A DNA stretch of 64,000 bases from Shinella kummerowiae (GTDB taxonomy: Bacteria; Pseudomonadota; Alphaproteobacteria; Rhizobiales; Rhizobiaceae): assembly GCF_009827055.1 (NCBI RefSeq), contig NZ_WUMK01000014.1:29405-93404 (forward strand), in the 5' to 3' direction. Position numbers and translations under genes: made by a program. Positions 1-9,166 of the stretch are shown in pieces. The first letter of the stretch is position 1, and the number at the start of each line of letters is the position of its first letter. The notes below the pieces were generated by a model. It ran no database searches, was not told where the DNA came from, and saw only the letters and a program-made list of their open reading frames with translations.

Positions 1-92
1 TGGAGGACATTGCTCCTGCGAGGGTCGGAGGAGCCTCAAGTCAGATTGTGGCGCATTGCCGCCAGGACTCGATCAAACGGAGGAGGAAAACA

Positions 93-1403
93 ATGTCACA
101 GACACGCTCTGTATCAACAGGCATTTCCGCAGTCATGGCCGCGGCGCTCGTCGCCGTGACGGCATGGACAGGCGGTGCAGCGGCACAGGACAAGCCATTC
201 GCCGGCCAGCGGCTTTCGGTGCTCATGGTGGGCCACCCCACCACCGATGCCGTGCGCAAGGCCTTGCCCGATTTCACCGCAGCGACCGGCATCGAGGTCG
301 ATCTCGAGGTGGTTCCGGAGGCTGATTCCGTTCCCAAGATGATGCTCGAATTTTCGGCAGGATCCGGCCGCTACGACGTGGTGGAGGCCAGTTCGATCCA
401 TATCAAAGGCTTCGTCGGCGCGGACTACATCGTCCCGCTGGACGACTTCGCCACCAAATACGCCGCGTTCTACGACAAGGCAGACTTCGTTCCCAGCTAC
501 CTGACGCCCAACATCGTCGATGACAAGCTCTACGGCCTGCCGCTGTTCGGCGAAAGCTCGTTCCTGATGTACCGCAAGGATCTCTTCGAGCAATACGGCA
601 TCGCCGTTCCCAAGACATTCGACGATATCGAGGCTGCGGCCAGGACCGTGAAGGAAAAGTCGAACGGCGAGATCGTCGGCATCACCATGCGCGGCCAGCA
701 GGGCATTCAGGGTGTCTATATCTGGGCCTCCTACCTCTGGGGCATGGGCGGCTCGTTCCTCACCGACGACGGCAAGTCCGCACTCGACACGCCGGAGGCC
801 GCCAAGGCACTCGACACCTTCGCCCGCGTCCTTCGCGACTACGGTCCGGTCGGCGTCGCGAATATGGGCTGGGAGGAAAACCGCCTGCTCTTCCAGCAGG
901 GCAAGGCCGCGATGACGCTCGACGCGACCGTCAACGGCGCCTTCAACGAGGACCCGTCCGTCTCGACCGTCGTCGGCAAGGTCGGCTATGCGCCCGTTCC
1001 GGTCCAGACGGCAAATGCGAAAGGCGGCTCGTCGTCGCTCGCCGTCTTCAACCTCAATGTCGCGAAAGCATCGCAACAGCAGGAAGCGGCCTGGCTCTTC
1101 GTCTCCTGGGCGACGTCGAAGCAGCAGCAGATCCATTCCCTCGACACGGACCCGAATTCCGGCGTGACCTCGCTTGCCGCCATGGACAGCGAGGCGTTCA
1201 ACAAACGGTACGGCACCTTCAAGGAAGCGATGCTGGCCTCGCTGGCGAACGGCAACCCGCAATATATTCCGACCGTGCCGCAGGCCAACGAACTGGTGAA
1301 CAACACCGGCATCGCCGTCTCCAAAGTGCTCGCCGGAACCGCATCGGCCGCCGATGCACTCAAGGAAGCCAATGAGCTGAACAACGCGGCCCTGACACGA
1401 TAG
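93..1403 (+). CDS. ABC transporter extracellular solute-binding protein (family 1, sugar type)
   Basis: Periplasmic binding protein of 436 residues that would deliver a sugar-like substrate to the two permeases encoded next. The N-terminus is a signal peptide with a hydrophobic run (SAVMAAALVAVTAW) and a probable cut after GGAAAQ. The mature part has the MalE-like layout, with conserved stretches such as YGLPLFGESS and the tryptophan-rich hinge near YIWASYLWGMGG. The open frame extends upstream, but I chose the ATG at 93 because GGAGGAGG lies a few bases before it. No ATPase gene for this transporter is seen in the window, so it may lie upstream or be shared. The substrate cannot be read from the sequence. 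Confidence 0.9.
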   Translation: MSQTRSVSTGISAVMAAALVAVTAWTGGAAAQDKPFAGQRLSVLMVGHPTTDAVRKALPDFTAATGIEVDLEVVPEADSVPKMMLEFSAGSGRYDVVEASSIHIKGFVGADYIVPLDDFATKYAAFYDKADFVPSYLTPNIVDDKLYGLPLFGESSFLMYRKDLFEQYGIAVPKTFDDIEAAARTVKEKSNGEIVGITMRGQQGIQGVYIWASYLWGMGGSFLTDDGKSALDTPEAAKALDTFARVLRDYGPVGVANMGWEENRLLFQQGKAAMTLDATVNGAFNEDPSVSTVVGKVGYAPVPVQTANAKGGSSSLAVFNLNVAKASQQQEAAWLFVSWATSKQQQIHSLDTDPNSGVTSLAAMDSEAFNKRYGTFKEAMLASLANGNPQYIPTVPQANELVNNTGIAVSKVLAGTASAADALKEANELNNAALTR

Positions 1404-1470
1404 GGATCGCGGTGTCCCGTCGCGCACCCTCCCAGACGCGACGGGAACTTTGACAGGAAGAGACATTGGA

Positions 1471-2343
1471 ATGCACCCTATTTCCCGAAATCCGACACGC
1501 CTGTTCTACCAGCCCGTCATCGGCTTCCTCGCCCTCGCGGCCTTCGCGCTGCTCGGCTATGCGCTCTGGCTTTGCCTGCACAACATCTACCTGATGGGCA
1601 CGAAGGGCACGCAGTTCGTCGGACTGCAGAATTTCGTCCGCCTCGCAACCGACTGGCGCGGGCTTCAGGCCCTCTGGCGCACGGCCCTGTTCGTCGCTCT
1701 CGCGACCTCGGCTGAAGTCGTCCTCGGCATCGCGATCGCGCTGTTTCTCGACAAGGAGTTCCGCGGAAAGAAGCTCGTGCGGGCCGTGATCCTCGTGCCG
1801 ATGATCATGACGCCGGTCATTGCCGGCCTGACCTGGCGTTTTCTCTTCAATGCCCAGTCCGGCATGATCAACTACTGGCTTTCGACCGTCGGAATCGCGC
1901 CGGTCGACTGGCTCGGCAATCCCAATGTGGCGCTCTACGCCGTCCTCGTCGCCGATATCTGGCAGTGGACACCCTTCGTCGTGCTGCTGGCGATGGCGAC
2001 GCTCGAGACCATCCCGAAGGATCTGGTCGAGGCGGCGCGCATGGATGGCGCAAGCGAGATTCGCGTCATCTGGCACGTCATCCTGCCCATGCTCCGGCGC
2101 ACGCTCGCGGTTGCAGCACTCATCCGCGCCATCGACAGCGTCAAGGCGTTCGACCTCTTCTACATCATGACGAAGGGCGGGCCGGCGCTGTCCACCGAGA
2201 CGCAGAACCTCTACGGCTACACCGTCGCCTTCACCAATTTCGACATATCCTACGCCATGACGATCGCGCTGTTTCTGACGATCGTGACGAATATCGCGCT
2301 GCTGCTGCTCAATCGCTTCGCGATGCCGAAGGGAGTGCGCTGA
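1471..2343 (+). CDS. Sugar ABC transporter permease (MalF/UgpA type)
   Basis: Inner-membrane permease of 290 residues with about six hydrophobic segments. It carries the binding-protein-dependent EAA loop (VEAARMDGASEIRVIWHVILPMLRR, about residues 187-211) that contacts the ATPase. The first segment is FYQPVIGFLALAAFALLGYA. A TTG codon at 1450 keeps the frame open upstream, but the ATG at 1471 follows AGGAAGAGA and gives the usual family length. It lies 67 bp after the binding protein gene and overlaps the next permease by one base (TGATG), which indicates one transcription unit. Confidence 0.9.
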   Translation: MHPISRNPTRLFYQPVIGFLALAAFALLGYALWLCLHNIYLMGTKGTQFVGLQNFVRLATDWRGLQALWRTALFVALATSAEVVLGIAIALFLDKEFRGKKLVRAVILVPMIMTPVIAGLTWRFLFNAQSGMINYWLSTVGIAPVDWLGNPNVALYAVLVADIWQWTPFVVLLAMATLETIPKDLVEAARMDGASEIRVIWHVILPMLRRTLAVAALIRAIDSVKAFDLFYIMTKGGPALSTETQNLYGYTVAFTNFDISYAMTIALFLTIVTNIALLLLNRFAMPKGVR

Positions 2344-3155
2344 TGCTGCGGAAAATCCTGTTCTATTTCACTCTCGCGCTGATCCTGTTCGTGACGCTCT
2401 TCCCGCTCTACTGGGTGGTGACGACCTCGATGAAGACGATGCGCGACGCCTTCGCCATGCCGCCGGTCTGGCTGTTTTCGCCGACGCTGGAAAACTACGG
2501 CAAGATATTGACCAACCCGGCTTTCCTGAAGGGCTTTGCCAACAGCCTGGTCATATCGGTGACGGCAAGCGTTCTGGCGATCGTGGTCGCGGCCTTCGCG
2601 GCCTACGGCATTGTCCAGCAGGGACCGGCCCGCCGCCGGTCGATCGAAGGCTTCGTGCTGTCGCTGCGCATCGCACCTGCCATCCTGTTCGTTATCCCGA
2701 CCTACTATCTCTCGATGCGCCTGGGGCTGCTCAATTCCCATGGCCTTCTCATCGCCGTCTATGCCTTCATCAACATCCCCTTCGCCATCTCGCTGCTCGT
2801 CACCTTCTTCGAGGAGGTCCCGCGGGAGATGCGGGAAGCCGGGCTGATGGATGGCGCCGGTGAACTGCGCGTCTTCTGGCACATCGTGCTGCCCGTGGTG
2901 CGCGGCGGGCTGGTCGCAACCTTGATCCTGTGCGTGCTGTTCACCTGGAACGAGTTCTTCATCGCGCTCGTGCTCAGCGGCCGCGACACGCAGACCTTGC
3001 CCGTCACCATCACCTCCTTCCTGACCTTCCAGGGCATCGAATGGGGCGCCCTCACCGCCGCCGCCACCCTCATCATGCTGCCGATGATCATCCTCGGCAT
3101 GCTGGTCCAGGGCACCGTCGTACGCGGCATGGCCGCCGGCAGCGTGAAGGGGTAG
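2343..3155 (+). CDS. Sugar ABC transporter permease (MalG/UgpE type)
   Basis: Second permease of the same importer, 270 residues. It starts at the ATG that overlaps the stop of the first permease, a typical sign of translational coupling. The N-terminal membrane segment is FYFTLALILFVTLFPLYWVV, and the MalG-like stretch TTSMKTMRDAF follows. The EAA loop (MREAGLMDGAGELRVFWHIVLPVVRGG) is near residues 162-188. The frame is open well upstream of 2343 in another gene's reading frame, which is not coding. With the first permease it should form a heterodimeric channel. No ATPase follows. Confidence 0.9.
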   Translation: MLRKILFYFTLALILFVTLFPLYWVVTTSMKTMRDAFAMPPVWLFSPTLENYGKILTNPAFLKGFANSLVISVTASVLAIVVAAFAAYGIVQQGPARRRSIEGFVLSLRIAPAILFVIPTYYLSMRLGLLNSHGLLIAVYAFINIPFAISLLVTFFEEVPREMREAGLMDGAGELRVFWHIVLPVVRGGLVATLILCVLFTWNEFFIALVLSGRDTQTLPVTITSFLTFQGIEWGALTAAATLIMLPMIILGMLVQGTVVRGMAAGSVKG

Positions 3156-3369
3156 GGCAGGGGTTTTACAAAGGCACGGAACGTTGCCGTCCGGCACAAT
3201 ACCAGCCTGCGTCGCGACAAAATCTCGGAATACTTGGCTTGACCGGTGTTTGTGGTACCATGAATGTTGCTTGGCAGGGCTATCCGCGCTGCCAAGCGCA
3301 GATATTTTGATACCGATTTCAGCATGCTTATTAAAAATTTCTTTCATCACGTTTTTAGCGAGATTCGAT

Positions 3370-4503
3370 ATGTGTGGAACTTTTCTATGTTTCCTTGCGG
3401 CATTGTTGGCTTTTGAATCCGGCTGGGACCGGGACCGCTACAAGGCCGGCATCATCCAGGACTCCCAGCTCACCGAATGGGCCAAAGGGCCCGTTCAAAC
3501 GCATTACCCGGGCTACACAAGCTGGTCGCAGCTGACCGACGCGGAATGGGAGGCCATGTCCTACCGGTCGATGAATTCACTCGGCTTCGTCGGATTTCAG
3601 TTCGGCGAGGCGCTGCTCATCGATCTCGGCTACTACAAGGACGACACCTATTATGGTGCCGGCGCCGCGACCAACACCTGGGACGGCACCTGGACCGGCA
3701 AGAACGGCGTCAACTCCCTCGACGACTTCATGACCAAGCAAGCGCAGACCGTCGCCATTCAGGAGGCGTTCGGCTACAATCTCCAGATCCTGCAGAACCA
3801 GCTCGGCGTCTACGGCAAGTCGCTCGACGACTTCATCGGCCAATCGCGCACCTACACGCAGAACGGCCAGCAGGTGACCGTCACGTTGAGCCTGACCGGC
3901 ATCCTGGCGGCAAGCCATCTGCGCGGCGCCTGGGGCACCGCGGCACTGCTGCTCGACAATGCGGTCAGCACCGACGAGAACGGCACGTCCATCCTCAAAT
4001 ATATCGAGCAGTTCGGCGGATATGAATCGCCCAGCATCGAGCAGCTGATCGCCCGCCATGAAGGGCGGGTCGTCGGCGATGAGGGGCTCGGCTCGCTGCT
4101 GCTGCCCAATGTCGAGGAACCCGACAGCGTAACGGTCGAGGAGAATCCGCCGGAGATCCCGGAAGTCATCGCCATCGTCGACGATCCCCCGGTGACATCC
4201 GGCGACGGCAAGACCATCCAGCTTGCCTATAGCTGGGGCCAGTTTTCGACCATCGACGACTTCGACCCGAAGGAAAACCGCATCGACTTCGGCAGCCTGC
4301 CTGGCGCAGACGTGCTGATCGAGGAGGTCGGCTCCGATCTGCGCATCACCATCAAGAACAATGGCGGCAGCGGCTATCTGCTGAAGGGCATCCAGGCCGA
4401 GGACCTGTCCGTCGCCAGCATCACCGCGCCGGCATGGAATCCGGTGGTCACGCAGGGCGGCGGCATTGGCGACCAGCTGCGGAGCCTTGGCGCCACATTT
4501 TAA
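3370..4503 (+). CDS. Hypothetical protein with a carbohydrate/calcium-binding-like C-terminal region
   Basis: Unrecognised protein of about 377 residues. The N-terminus (MCGTFLCFLAALLAFESGWDRDRY) has a short hydrophobic stretch. The first 200 residues are rich in W, Y and G and contain SMNSLGFVGFQFGEALLIDLGYY and an ASHLRGAWG stretch, reminiscent of a lysozyme-like fold (a Glu follows the hydrophobic start). The C-terminal part (QLAYSWGQFSTIDDFDPKENRIDF...DLRITIKNNGGSGYLLKGI) resembles the regions that end RTX/calcium-binding secreted proteins. The frame is open from 3184; I chose the ATG at 3370 because the upstream translation is low-complexity and unlike a gene. Role unknown; a secreted carbohydrate-active protein is a guess. 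Confidence 0.65.
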   Translation: MCGTFLCFLAALLAFESGWDRDRYKAGIIQDSQLTEWAKGPVQTHYPGYTSWSQLTDAEWEAMSYRSMNSLGFVGFQFGEALLIDLGYYKDDTYYGAGAATNTWDGTWTGKNGVNSLDDFMTKQAQTVAIQEAFGYNLQILQNQLGVYGKSLDDFIGQSRTYTQNGQQVTVTLSLTGILAASHLRGAWGTAALLLDNAVSTDENGTSILKYIEQFGGYESPSIEQLIARHEGRVVGDEGLGSLLLPNVEEPDSVTVEENPPEIPEVIAIVDDPPVTSGDGKTIQLAYSWGQFSTIDDFDPKENRIDFGSLPGADVLIEEVGSDLRITIKNNGGSGYLLKGIQAEDLSVASITAPAWNPVVTQGGGIGDQLRSLGATF

Positions 4504-4514
4504 CACGCCGCCGT

Positions 4515-4579
4515 TTTCGCAATGCGCCTGCGAAATACGCTGGACGCCCGTCGGAGCTTCACTTCCGGCGGGCGTCCAG
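4515..4579. terminator. Two tandem hairpins after the 3370-4503 gene
   Basis: TTTCGCA (4515-4521) pairs with TGCGAAA, and then CTGGACGCCCG (4540-4550) pairs perfectly with CGGGCGTCCAG (4569-4579). No strong T-run follows. The position directly after the stop codon fits a transcription end. The 248 bp after it, up to 4827, show no convincing gene. Confidence 0.5.
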
Positions 4580-4827
4580 TCGCAACATCCCTGACGAATA
4601 GGATACTCCTGCGAGAACGGGGCAGGGACCTTGATGCAGCCCCAGCCTATGTACGACGTCGCCTCCGAAAGTGCACTCAAGCGCACAAGATACAGCAGGT
4701 CATCACAACCGCCCGCGTTTTCAACGAAGTGGTTCGGGCGCGCGACGGTCGTATCCGCTAGGGTCTTGTCCGGCAGCGGGAAATGCGGCGACGCCGACCA
4801 TCGCCTGGGGCCTGCGTCGATCCCAAA

Positions 4828-5406
4828 CTACAGCAGCGATCCCCAGGAGCCGGCCTCGGCGATCAGCAGCTTCATGATTTCGCGGTTGTAGGACGGATCG
4901 GATCGATCGGTGCTCGCCATGCGCAGGGCAAGCAGGCCGGCCAGCCGGTGAAGGCTGCCCTCGTCGAGGGCGGCGCCGTGATCGTCGACGAAACGCCGGA
5001 GGGCAGCCCTGGCCTCGTTGACCTGCCGCACGGTCGGCGGGACGCCGGCCCCGCTTCCTCCGGCGACGTCACCGGCCAGCTCGGCATCACCGATGAGTTC
5101 GGCGAGCGGCACGTCGCAGAAACGGGCGAACAGCTCGATCTTGTCGATGCTCCACGGATGTCCGGCCTGATCGTTCAGAAGCTTGCTGACGGCGCCCTGC
5201 GAAATGTTCAGGTAGGCCGCAAGGTCTTCCTGCGTCCGGCCGTGAAACCGTTTCTGCCGTTCCCATTCCTGCTTGATATTCAGCTTGGTCCGCTGGGAGA
5301 TCCCGTGCCAGGCAATACTCTTGTCGTTCACGGCTTTATCGCTTCCGCCCGTCGCTTTTGCGCGCGCACCGTCATATGTCGAGAAGACCGTCTTCTCCGC
5401 ATCCAT
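4828..5406 (-). CDS. XRE-family helix-turn-helix regulator
   Basis: DNA-binding regulator of 192 residues. The helix-turn-helix is at about residues 45-105 (TQEDLAAYLNISQGAVSKLLNDQAGHPWSIDKIELFARFCDVPLAELI), typical of Cro/CI-type proteins. The C-terminal 80 residues are alanine- and arginine-rich and match no domain I know. The start ATG at 5406 follows GGGAGG at good spacing. It lies 3' of repC on the same strand and could influence plasmid maintenance or be an unrelated cargo regulator. The target is unknown. Confidence 0.75.
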   Translation of the reverse strand: MDAEKTVFSTYDGARAKATGGSDKAVNDKSIAWHGISQRTKLNIKQEWERQKRFHGRTQEDLAAYLNISQGAVSKLLNDQAGHPWSIDKIELFARFCDVPLAELIGDAELAGDVAGGSGAGVPPTVRQVNEARAALRRFVDDHGAALDEGSLHRLAGLLALRMASTDRSDPSYNREIMKLLIAEAGSWGSLL

Positions 5407-5704
5407 TCTTCAACCTCCCGCAGCCGGTAGAATTTCAGCTTTGGATAGCATGCCGCATTATTATAATCACGAAACAATAATGCCACACACAAGCCGTTCA
5501 TTTCAATGAAAATCGGACAAGACTTGTTAAAAACACTCAATTCCGTACAGTAAAAATTGAAAATACTACAACCAGCCCGAGAAACAAATTTCTATAGTCC
5601 TCGACACTCGCCTTCATCTGGACTGTATCTGCTTTTTCATCCTTCCCAGTGTCGATCCTGTCTTGCGGGCCAGCAGGAAAGGAATGTTTGCGGCGGCGAC
5701 CGTG
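5407..5704. other. Intergenic, AT-richer stretch downstream of repC
   Basis: About 300 bp between the XRE gene and the repC stop. It includes an AT-rich part near 5440-5600 that should hold the promoter of the XRE gene. No gene, tRNA or clear repeat is seen. Confidence 0.5.
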
Positions 5705-7048
5705 TCACGCCGGCTGCGCTGCCCGCCCGTGTGACGCGAGCTTGTCTCGCCCGCTGCTAGCCCCTTGACGTTCCTGGAACCGGCCAAAGACGCTGCGGGC
5801 CAGATGAAGCTCGCCGTTCTTCGCCTTCAGCGCCAACCCGCGCAGATAGCCGCCCGGCGACGACACCACGCCGTCGGAATATTTATCGGTGATCAGGGCA
5901 AGCGCCGCGGCCGCCTCCTCGCGGCTCATGGCGCGCTGTGCCACGGCCCAGGCGTCTTCGGAAATGCCGATGATCGGCCGGATCCGGTCGGCAACGGCGA
6001 CGAGGTCGCGCCAGCTGTTGATATGGCCGGCAATGCCATGCGCCATGTCGGCAAAGACCGGGCAGGCATAGAGGATCGAGCGGATGGAGAGTTCGCCCGG
6101 CGTGCGCACCGGCTGCCGCTCCAGCCTGCTCGCGCCGCTGGTTGCTCCAGCGGCACTCGCTCGCATGCCTCCCGTCGGCGGCTCACTCGCCACCGGCGTT
6201 TCTGTCGCATGGTCCATGCCGTTACGGTTTACGGATTGAATGTCGTTTGTAATTCGTATGTGAGGGGCAGAAACGGCGCCCGTGGGGTTCATATTTGCCG
6301 GATTCCGGTTTGCTTCGACGGCCTCTGACGCGGCCTCGGCCGGCGTCTCTGCCATCTTGCGCAACGCCGATTCCGCCTCGTCCCTAAGTAGCTCGAACGA
6401 CTGGTGGAGCCGGGAAAGGGCCGCCGTGTCCCGCGCGCCCTGCCGGAGCGCCGCCAGCAACTCTTCATAGCGCGGCCCGATGCCGCGCCAGAACGTATCT
6501 GCCCGGCCCGCCGGGTCGCTGTCGAGGAGCGCCGCCACGGTCCGCCGCAGAATGGTGATCCCGCGCCGCAGATCCTTGACCTGGTTCCGTTCGGCCTGCA
6601 GCGCGGCGTGCTGCGCCTCGAATTCTCCGGTCCTTGCGGCCAGGGGCGACAGGTCGAAGCCATAGGCCTCGATGATCCTGCCGTCCTTGTCCCGGTGGCC
6701 CCAGCGCTTGCCGTTGGAACTGTCGCGGTAGGCGATGAGGCCCGCTTCGGAGAGCCTGCGCAGGTGCCGCTTGACGGCGGAAAGGGAATAGCCCGTGCTC
6801 TCGATGAGATAGTCGTTGGAGGGCCAGACGATGGGCCGCGCGCCGGTCTCCCAGTCGCATGGTTTCGTGAAGACGGCGAGCGTCTCCAGCAGCATGAGAT
6901 CGCCCGGCTTGAGGCCGATGACGTGGGCAACGCGGCGGAGCGCCAGCATCGCCTGGTTCTTGGGTACAGCAAGCTGCTCGCCGTCCTTCGCAAGCCCATT
7001 GGCTTTGCAAAGGCCCGGCGTCGGCTTGCGCCAACCGGATTGGGTCAT
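5705..7048 (-). CDS. repC: Plasmid replication initiator RepC
   Basis: RepC initiator of 447 residues, the rolling start protein of alphaproteobacterial repABC-family replicons. The N-terminal part has the winged-helix RepC region (VGLKPGDLMLLETLAVFTKP... WPSNDYLIESTGYSLSAVKRHLRRLSEAGLIAYRDSSNGKRWGHRD). The C-terminal RepC domain includes SIRSILYACPVFADMAHGIAGHINSWRDLVAVADRIRPIIGIS. In this family the origin usually lies inside repC (established knowledge). The ATG at 7048 follows GGAGGTAGGAAA; an upstream frame extension to 7087 is not needed. It lies 249 bp downstream of repA on the same strand, with no repB between them. Confidence 0.93.
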   Translation of the reverse strand: MTQSGWRKPTPGLCKANGLAKDGEQLAVPKNQAMLALRRVAHVIGLKPGDLMLLETLAVFTKPCDWETGARPIVWPSNDYLIESTGYSLSAVKRHLRRLSEAGLIAYRDSSNGKRWGHRDKDGRIIEAYGFDLSPLAARTGEFEAQHAALQAERNQVKDLRRGITILRRTVAALLDSDPAGRADTFWRGIGPRYEELLAALRQGARDTAALSRLHQSFELLRDEAESALRKMAETPAEAASEAVEANRNPANMNPTGAVSAPHIRITNDIQSVNRNGMDHATETPVASEPPTGGMRASAAGATSGASRLERQPVRTPGELSIRSILYACPVFADMAHGIAGHINSWRDLVAVADRIRPIIGISEDAWAVAQRAMSREEAAAALALITDKYSDGVVSSPGGYLRGLALKAKNGELHLARSVFGRFQERQGASSGRDKLASHGRAAQPA

Positions 7049-7228
7049 GGATTTCCTACCTCCGTTGTTGAAACGAAGGCACAACAAGCCGTCGCCCGGA
7101 GACCCGGTCGCTTGACAAATTTTCGGGGAAGTGATTCTCTTTCAATTGCGACATATCAAGAGAGCTTCCGGAAATTCGTTTCTGGGAGCTTTTTTGTGCC
7201 TGCGGTTAACGTGCCTCCTCCTTGGGAC

Positions 7229-7269
7229 CCAGCGCGTTCAATCCGGTCCGCCGGACGCCACCGCGCTGG
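7229..7269 (-). promoter_or_regulatory. Stem-loop in the repA-repC gap, candidate counter-transcribed RNA/terminator
   Basis: CCAGCGCG (7229-7236) pairs with CGCGCTGG (7262-7269), and inside it TCCGG (7242-7246) pairs with CCGGA (7251-7255). In repABC plasmids a small antisense RNA (incA/ctRNA) with a strong hairpin sits just upstream of repC and limits RepC expression. The position matches, but I cannot see a confirmed antisense promoter. Confidence 0.4.
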
Positions 7270-7297
7270 TATGTTCTCGCGCCTGCGGGGCAGCCGC

Positions 7298-8590
7298 CTA
7301 ACGATCCGTCCGGCCCCAGGCGGCCTTGATCAGGCCTTCGATTTCCGCCCCGACAGTCGTCAAGGATTCCATGGCGCGGTCGTAGGCGTTGCGCTGGAAA
7401 TTGTCGCGCCCCAGTTCATAGAGCGTCTGCCGCACCAGGGCTGCCTCGGAGATCGCCGCCGACTTCACCGTCGGCGCCGTCAGCACGCGCTCACCGAACT
7501 GGGCGCGCAGGAACGCGGCAATCTGCGTCTGCACCCCGTCGGTCGGCTCGTATTGCGTGATGAGGTAGCGCAGGAACGAAAAGTTCGGTCCACCGCCCGC
7601 CTTGCGCGCCACCGACATGAGATCCGAGATCATGTAGAGGAACTGGCTCATCGAGGCGACATCCAGCATTTGCGGATTGACCGGAACGATCACGCCCGTC
7701 GCCGCATAGAGCGCGCTCAGCGTGAGAAAGCCGAGCTGCGGCGGGCAGTCGAGGACCACCACGTCATAATCGTCGCCAACCATGGCGATCGCCGTCTGAA
7801 TGCGGCCGAAGGAGCGTTCGCCGGCCGCGCTTTCCATGTCGGCATGGCGCATGGCGAGGTTGCGCGGCGTGGCATGCTCGAACTCCTGCAATTCCAGGCT
7901 GCTCGGGCTGAGGTCAATGCCGGGAAAATGGGTCTTGTGAATGACCGAGCCGAACGGCACCTGCTCTTCGTCGTAGCGGATGGCGCTGTAGATCGATGCA
8001 TTCGCGTTGGGATCGGCATCGGCCTGGTGCCCGAGCAATGCGGACATGGAGGCCTGCGGATCGAGATCGATCGCCAGCACGCGATAGCCATGCAGGGCGA
8101 GATATTGCGCAAGATGCGTTGCCGTCGTGGTCTTGCCGGAGCCGGACTTGAAGTTCGTCACGGCCAGGACCTGCAAGTGTTCGCCGGCACGCGCATTGCG
8201 ATGCGGCAGATAGTACCTGGCCTTCGCGCCGCCTTGCGCCGCGAGATGGACGCGCAGCGCGTTGATGTCGTCCAGCGTATAGCCCCGCCGGCCGGTCTGG
8301 CTGATATTGGAGGGTTGCGGGCCGTCGCCGGAAAGAGACAGTTGCCGCAGGTAACCATCGGACACGCCGATCAGGCGTGCCGCCTCGCCGGACGAGAAGG
8401 TGCGAAGGCGCCGTCTGCCGGCCGGGGAAAAGAGCCTTTGCCAGATACCGGACAATTGGCCGGAGAGGAGGGCGGCATCGGCCGCCGTCTGGACATCGAC
8501 CGGAACCGTCTCGTCGAACCAGACGTCGGGTCTGCCGTTCATCAGGTAGCCTGCCTGTGGCATGGCACCACTCGATTCAAACACCGTCAT
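7298..8590 (-). CDS. repA: RepA, ParA-type partitioning ATPase of the rep operon
   Basis: Partition/autoregulation ATPase of 430 residues. A MerR-like N-terminal DNA-binding part (FSSGEAARLIGVSDGYLRQLSLSGDGPQPSN) is followed by the deviant Walker A motif NFKSGSGKTTTATHLA, the switch DLDPQASMS, and Walker B VVVLDCPPQLGFLTLSAL. This is the RepA layout of repABC plasmids. The ATG at 8590 follows GGGAGATT; the longer frame to 8719 crosses the operator palindrome and is not used. The partner RepB (ParB) that normally follows is missing here, so partition may use another ParB or may differ from the standard system. Confidence 0.92.
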   Translation of the reverse strand: MTVFESSGAMPQAGYLMNGRPDVWFDETVPVDVQTAADAALLSGQLSGIWQRLFSPAGRRRLRTFSSGEAARLIGVSDGYLRQLSLSGDGPQPSNISQTGRRGYTLDDINALRVHLAAQGGAKARYYLPHRNARAGEHLQVLAVTNFKSGSGKTTTATHLAQYLALHGYRVLAIDLDPQASMSALLGHQADADPNANASIYSAIRYDEEQVPFGSVIHKTHFPGIDLSPSSLELQEFEHATPRNLAMRHADMESAAGERSFGRIQTAIAMVGDDYDVVVLDCPPQLGFLTLSALYAATGVIVPVNPQMLDVASMSQFLYMISDLMSVARKAGGGPNFSFLRYLITQYEPTDGVQTQIAAFLRAQFGERVLTAPTVKSAAISEAALVRQTLYELGRDNFQRNAYDRAMESLTTVGAEIEGLIKAAWGRTDR

Positions 8591-8682
8591 TGCAATCTCC
8601 CTTGTCTTCCGGCCGCCAGGACATGGGTCCGGCTGCCCTTGAACCATATCTGCCCAACCCGCATGGGGTCGGCACGCCGCGA

Positions 8683-8705
8683 TTGGAACAATCCGATTGT
8701 TCCAA
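8683..8705. promoter_or_regulatory. Perfect 10-bp inverted repeat upstream of repA, probable operator or partition site
   Basis: TTGGAACAAT, spacer CCG, then ATTGTTCCAA: a perfect inverted repeat about 93 bp upstream of the repA start. It does not fit the usual repABC parS form (GTT-N4-GC-N4-AAC). Likely a binding site for RepA or another regulator of the rep operon. Confidence 0.6.
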
Positions 8706-9166
8706 GGCATGTCCTGCATCTATGCCAATCAGGAATATTTCTGCACTTTTTTTACCGGCTCACGCCGGCCGAAACCTCAATCTTCTGCACGCTGCAAACG
8801 CCACTTGTCGTCTAAAACAGCATGCACTACAGAATGCGCCTGCGAGAAAATTAAAAGCAATATACTGTCGAATATAATTCTTACTTCCGGTGAACTTCAA
8901 CAGCAAGTGCGTTGTATTCACTCTTGGATACTATTGTATTGTAACGTTACCATCGGCATTTAGTAGGCAATACTCACGGATAATTGCGATTCATGACGCA
9001 ATTATTCATTCGAAATGTTGATTCTCAATTGGGGCATTTTTTCGACATAATGGGCAATTGCTCATTATAGAGCGATTACCCAGGCCCCTTTGCTGCTGGA
9101 CGGACGCCGTCACAGGCGGGGCGCAGAACGGCCAAAGCCGTGGCCCCGCGCCGATCGGCGGCCGGC
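8706..9166. promoter_or_regulatory. AT-rich control region upstream of repA
   Basis: About 460 bp with much lower GC than the neighbours and no credible gene. It holds an inverted repeat ATAATTGCG (8980-8988) / CGCAATTAT (8997-9005), a GTAACGTTAC palindrome (8941-8950) and several CAATT-containing words (8999-9060). Such a region fits the promoter and control zone of the rep operon. No iterons with a strict period are seen. Confidence 0.5.

Noticed and set aside
4522..4761. 79-codon plus-strand frame after the 3370 gene
   Set aside because: It spans the hairpins, has no ribosome-binding site and its translation shows no domain.
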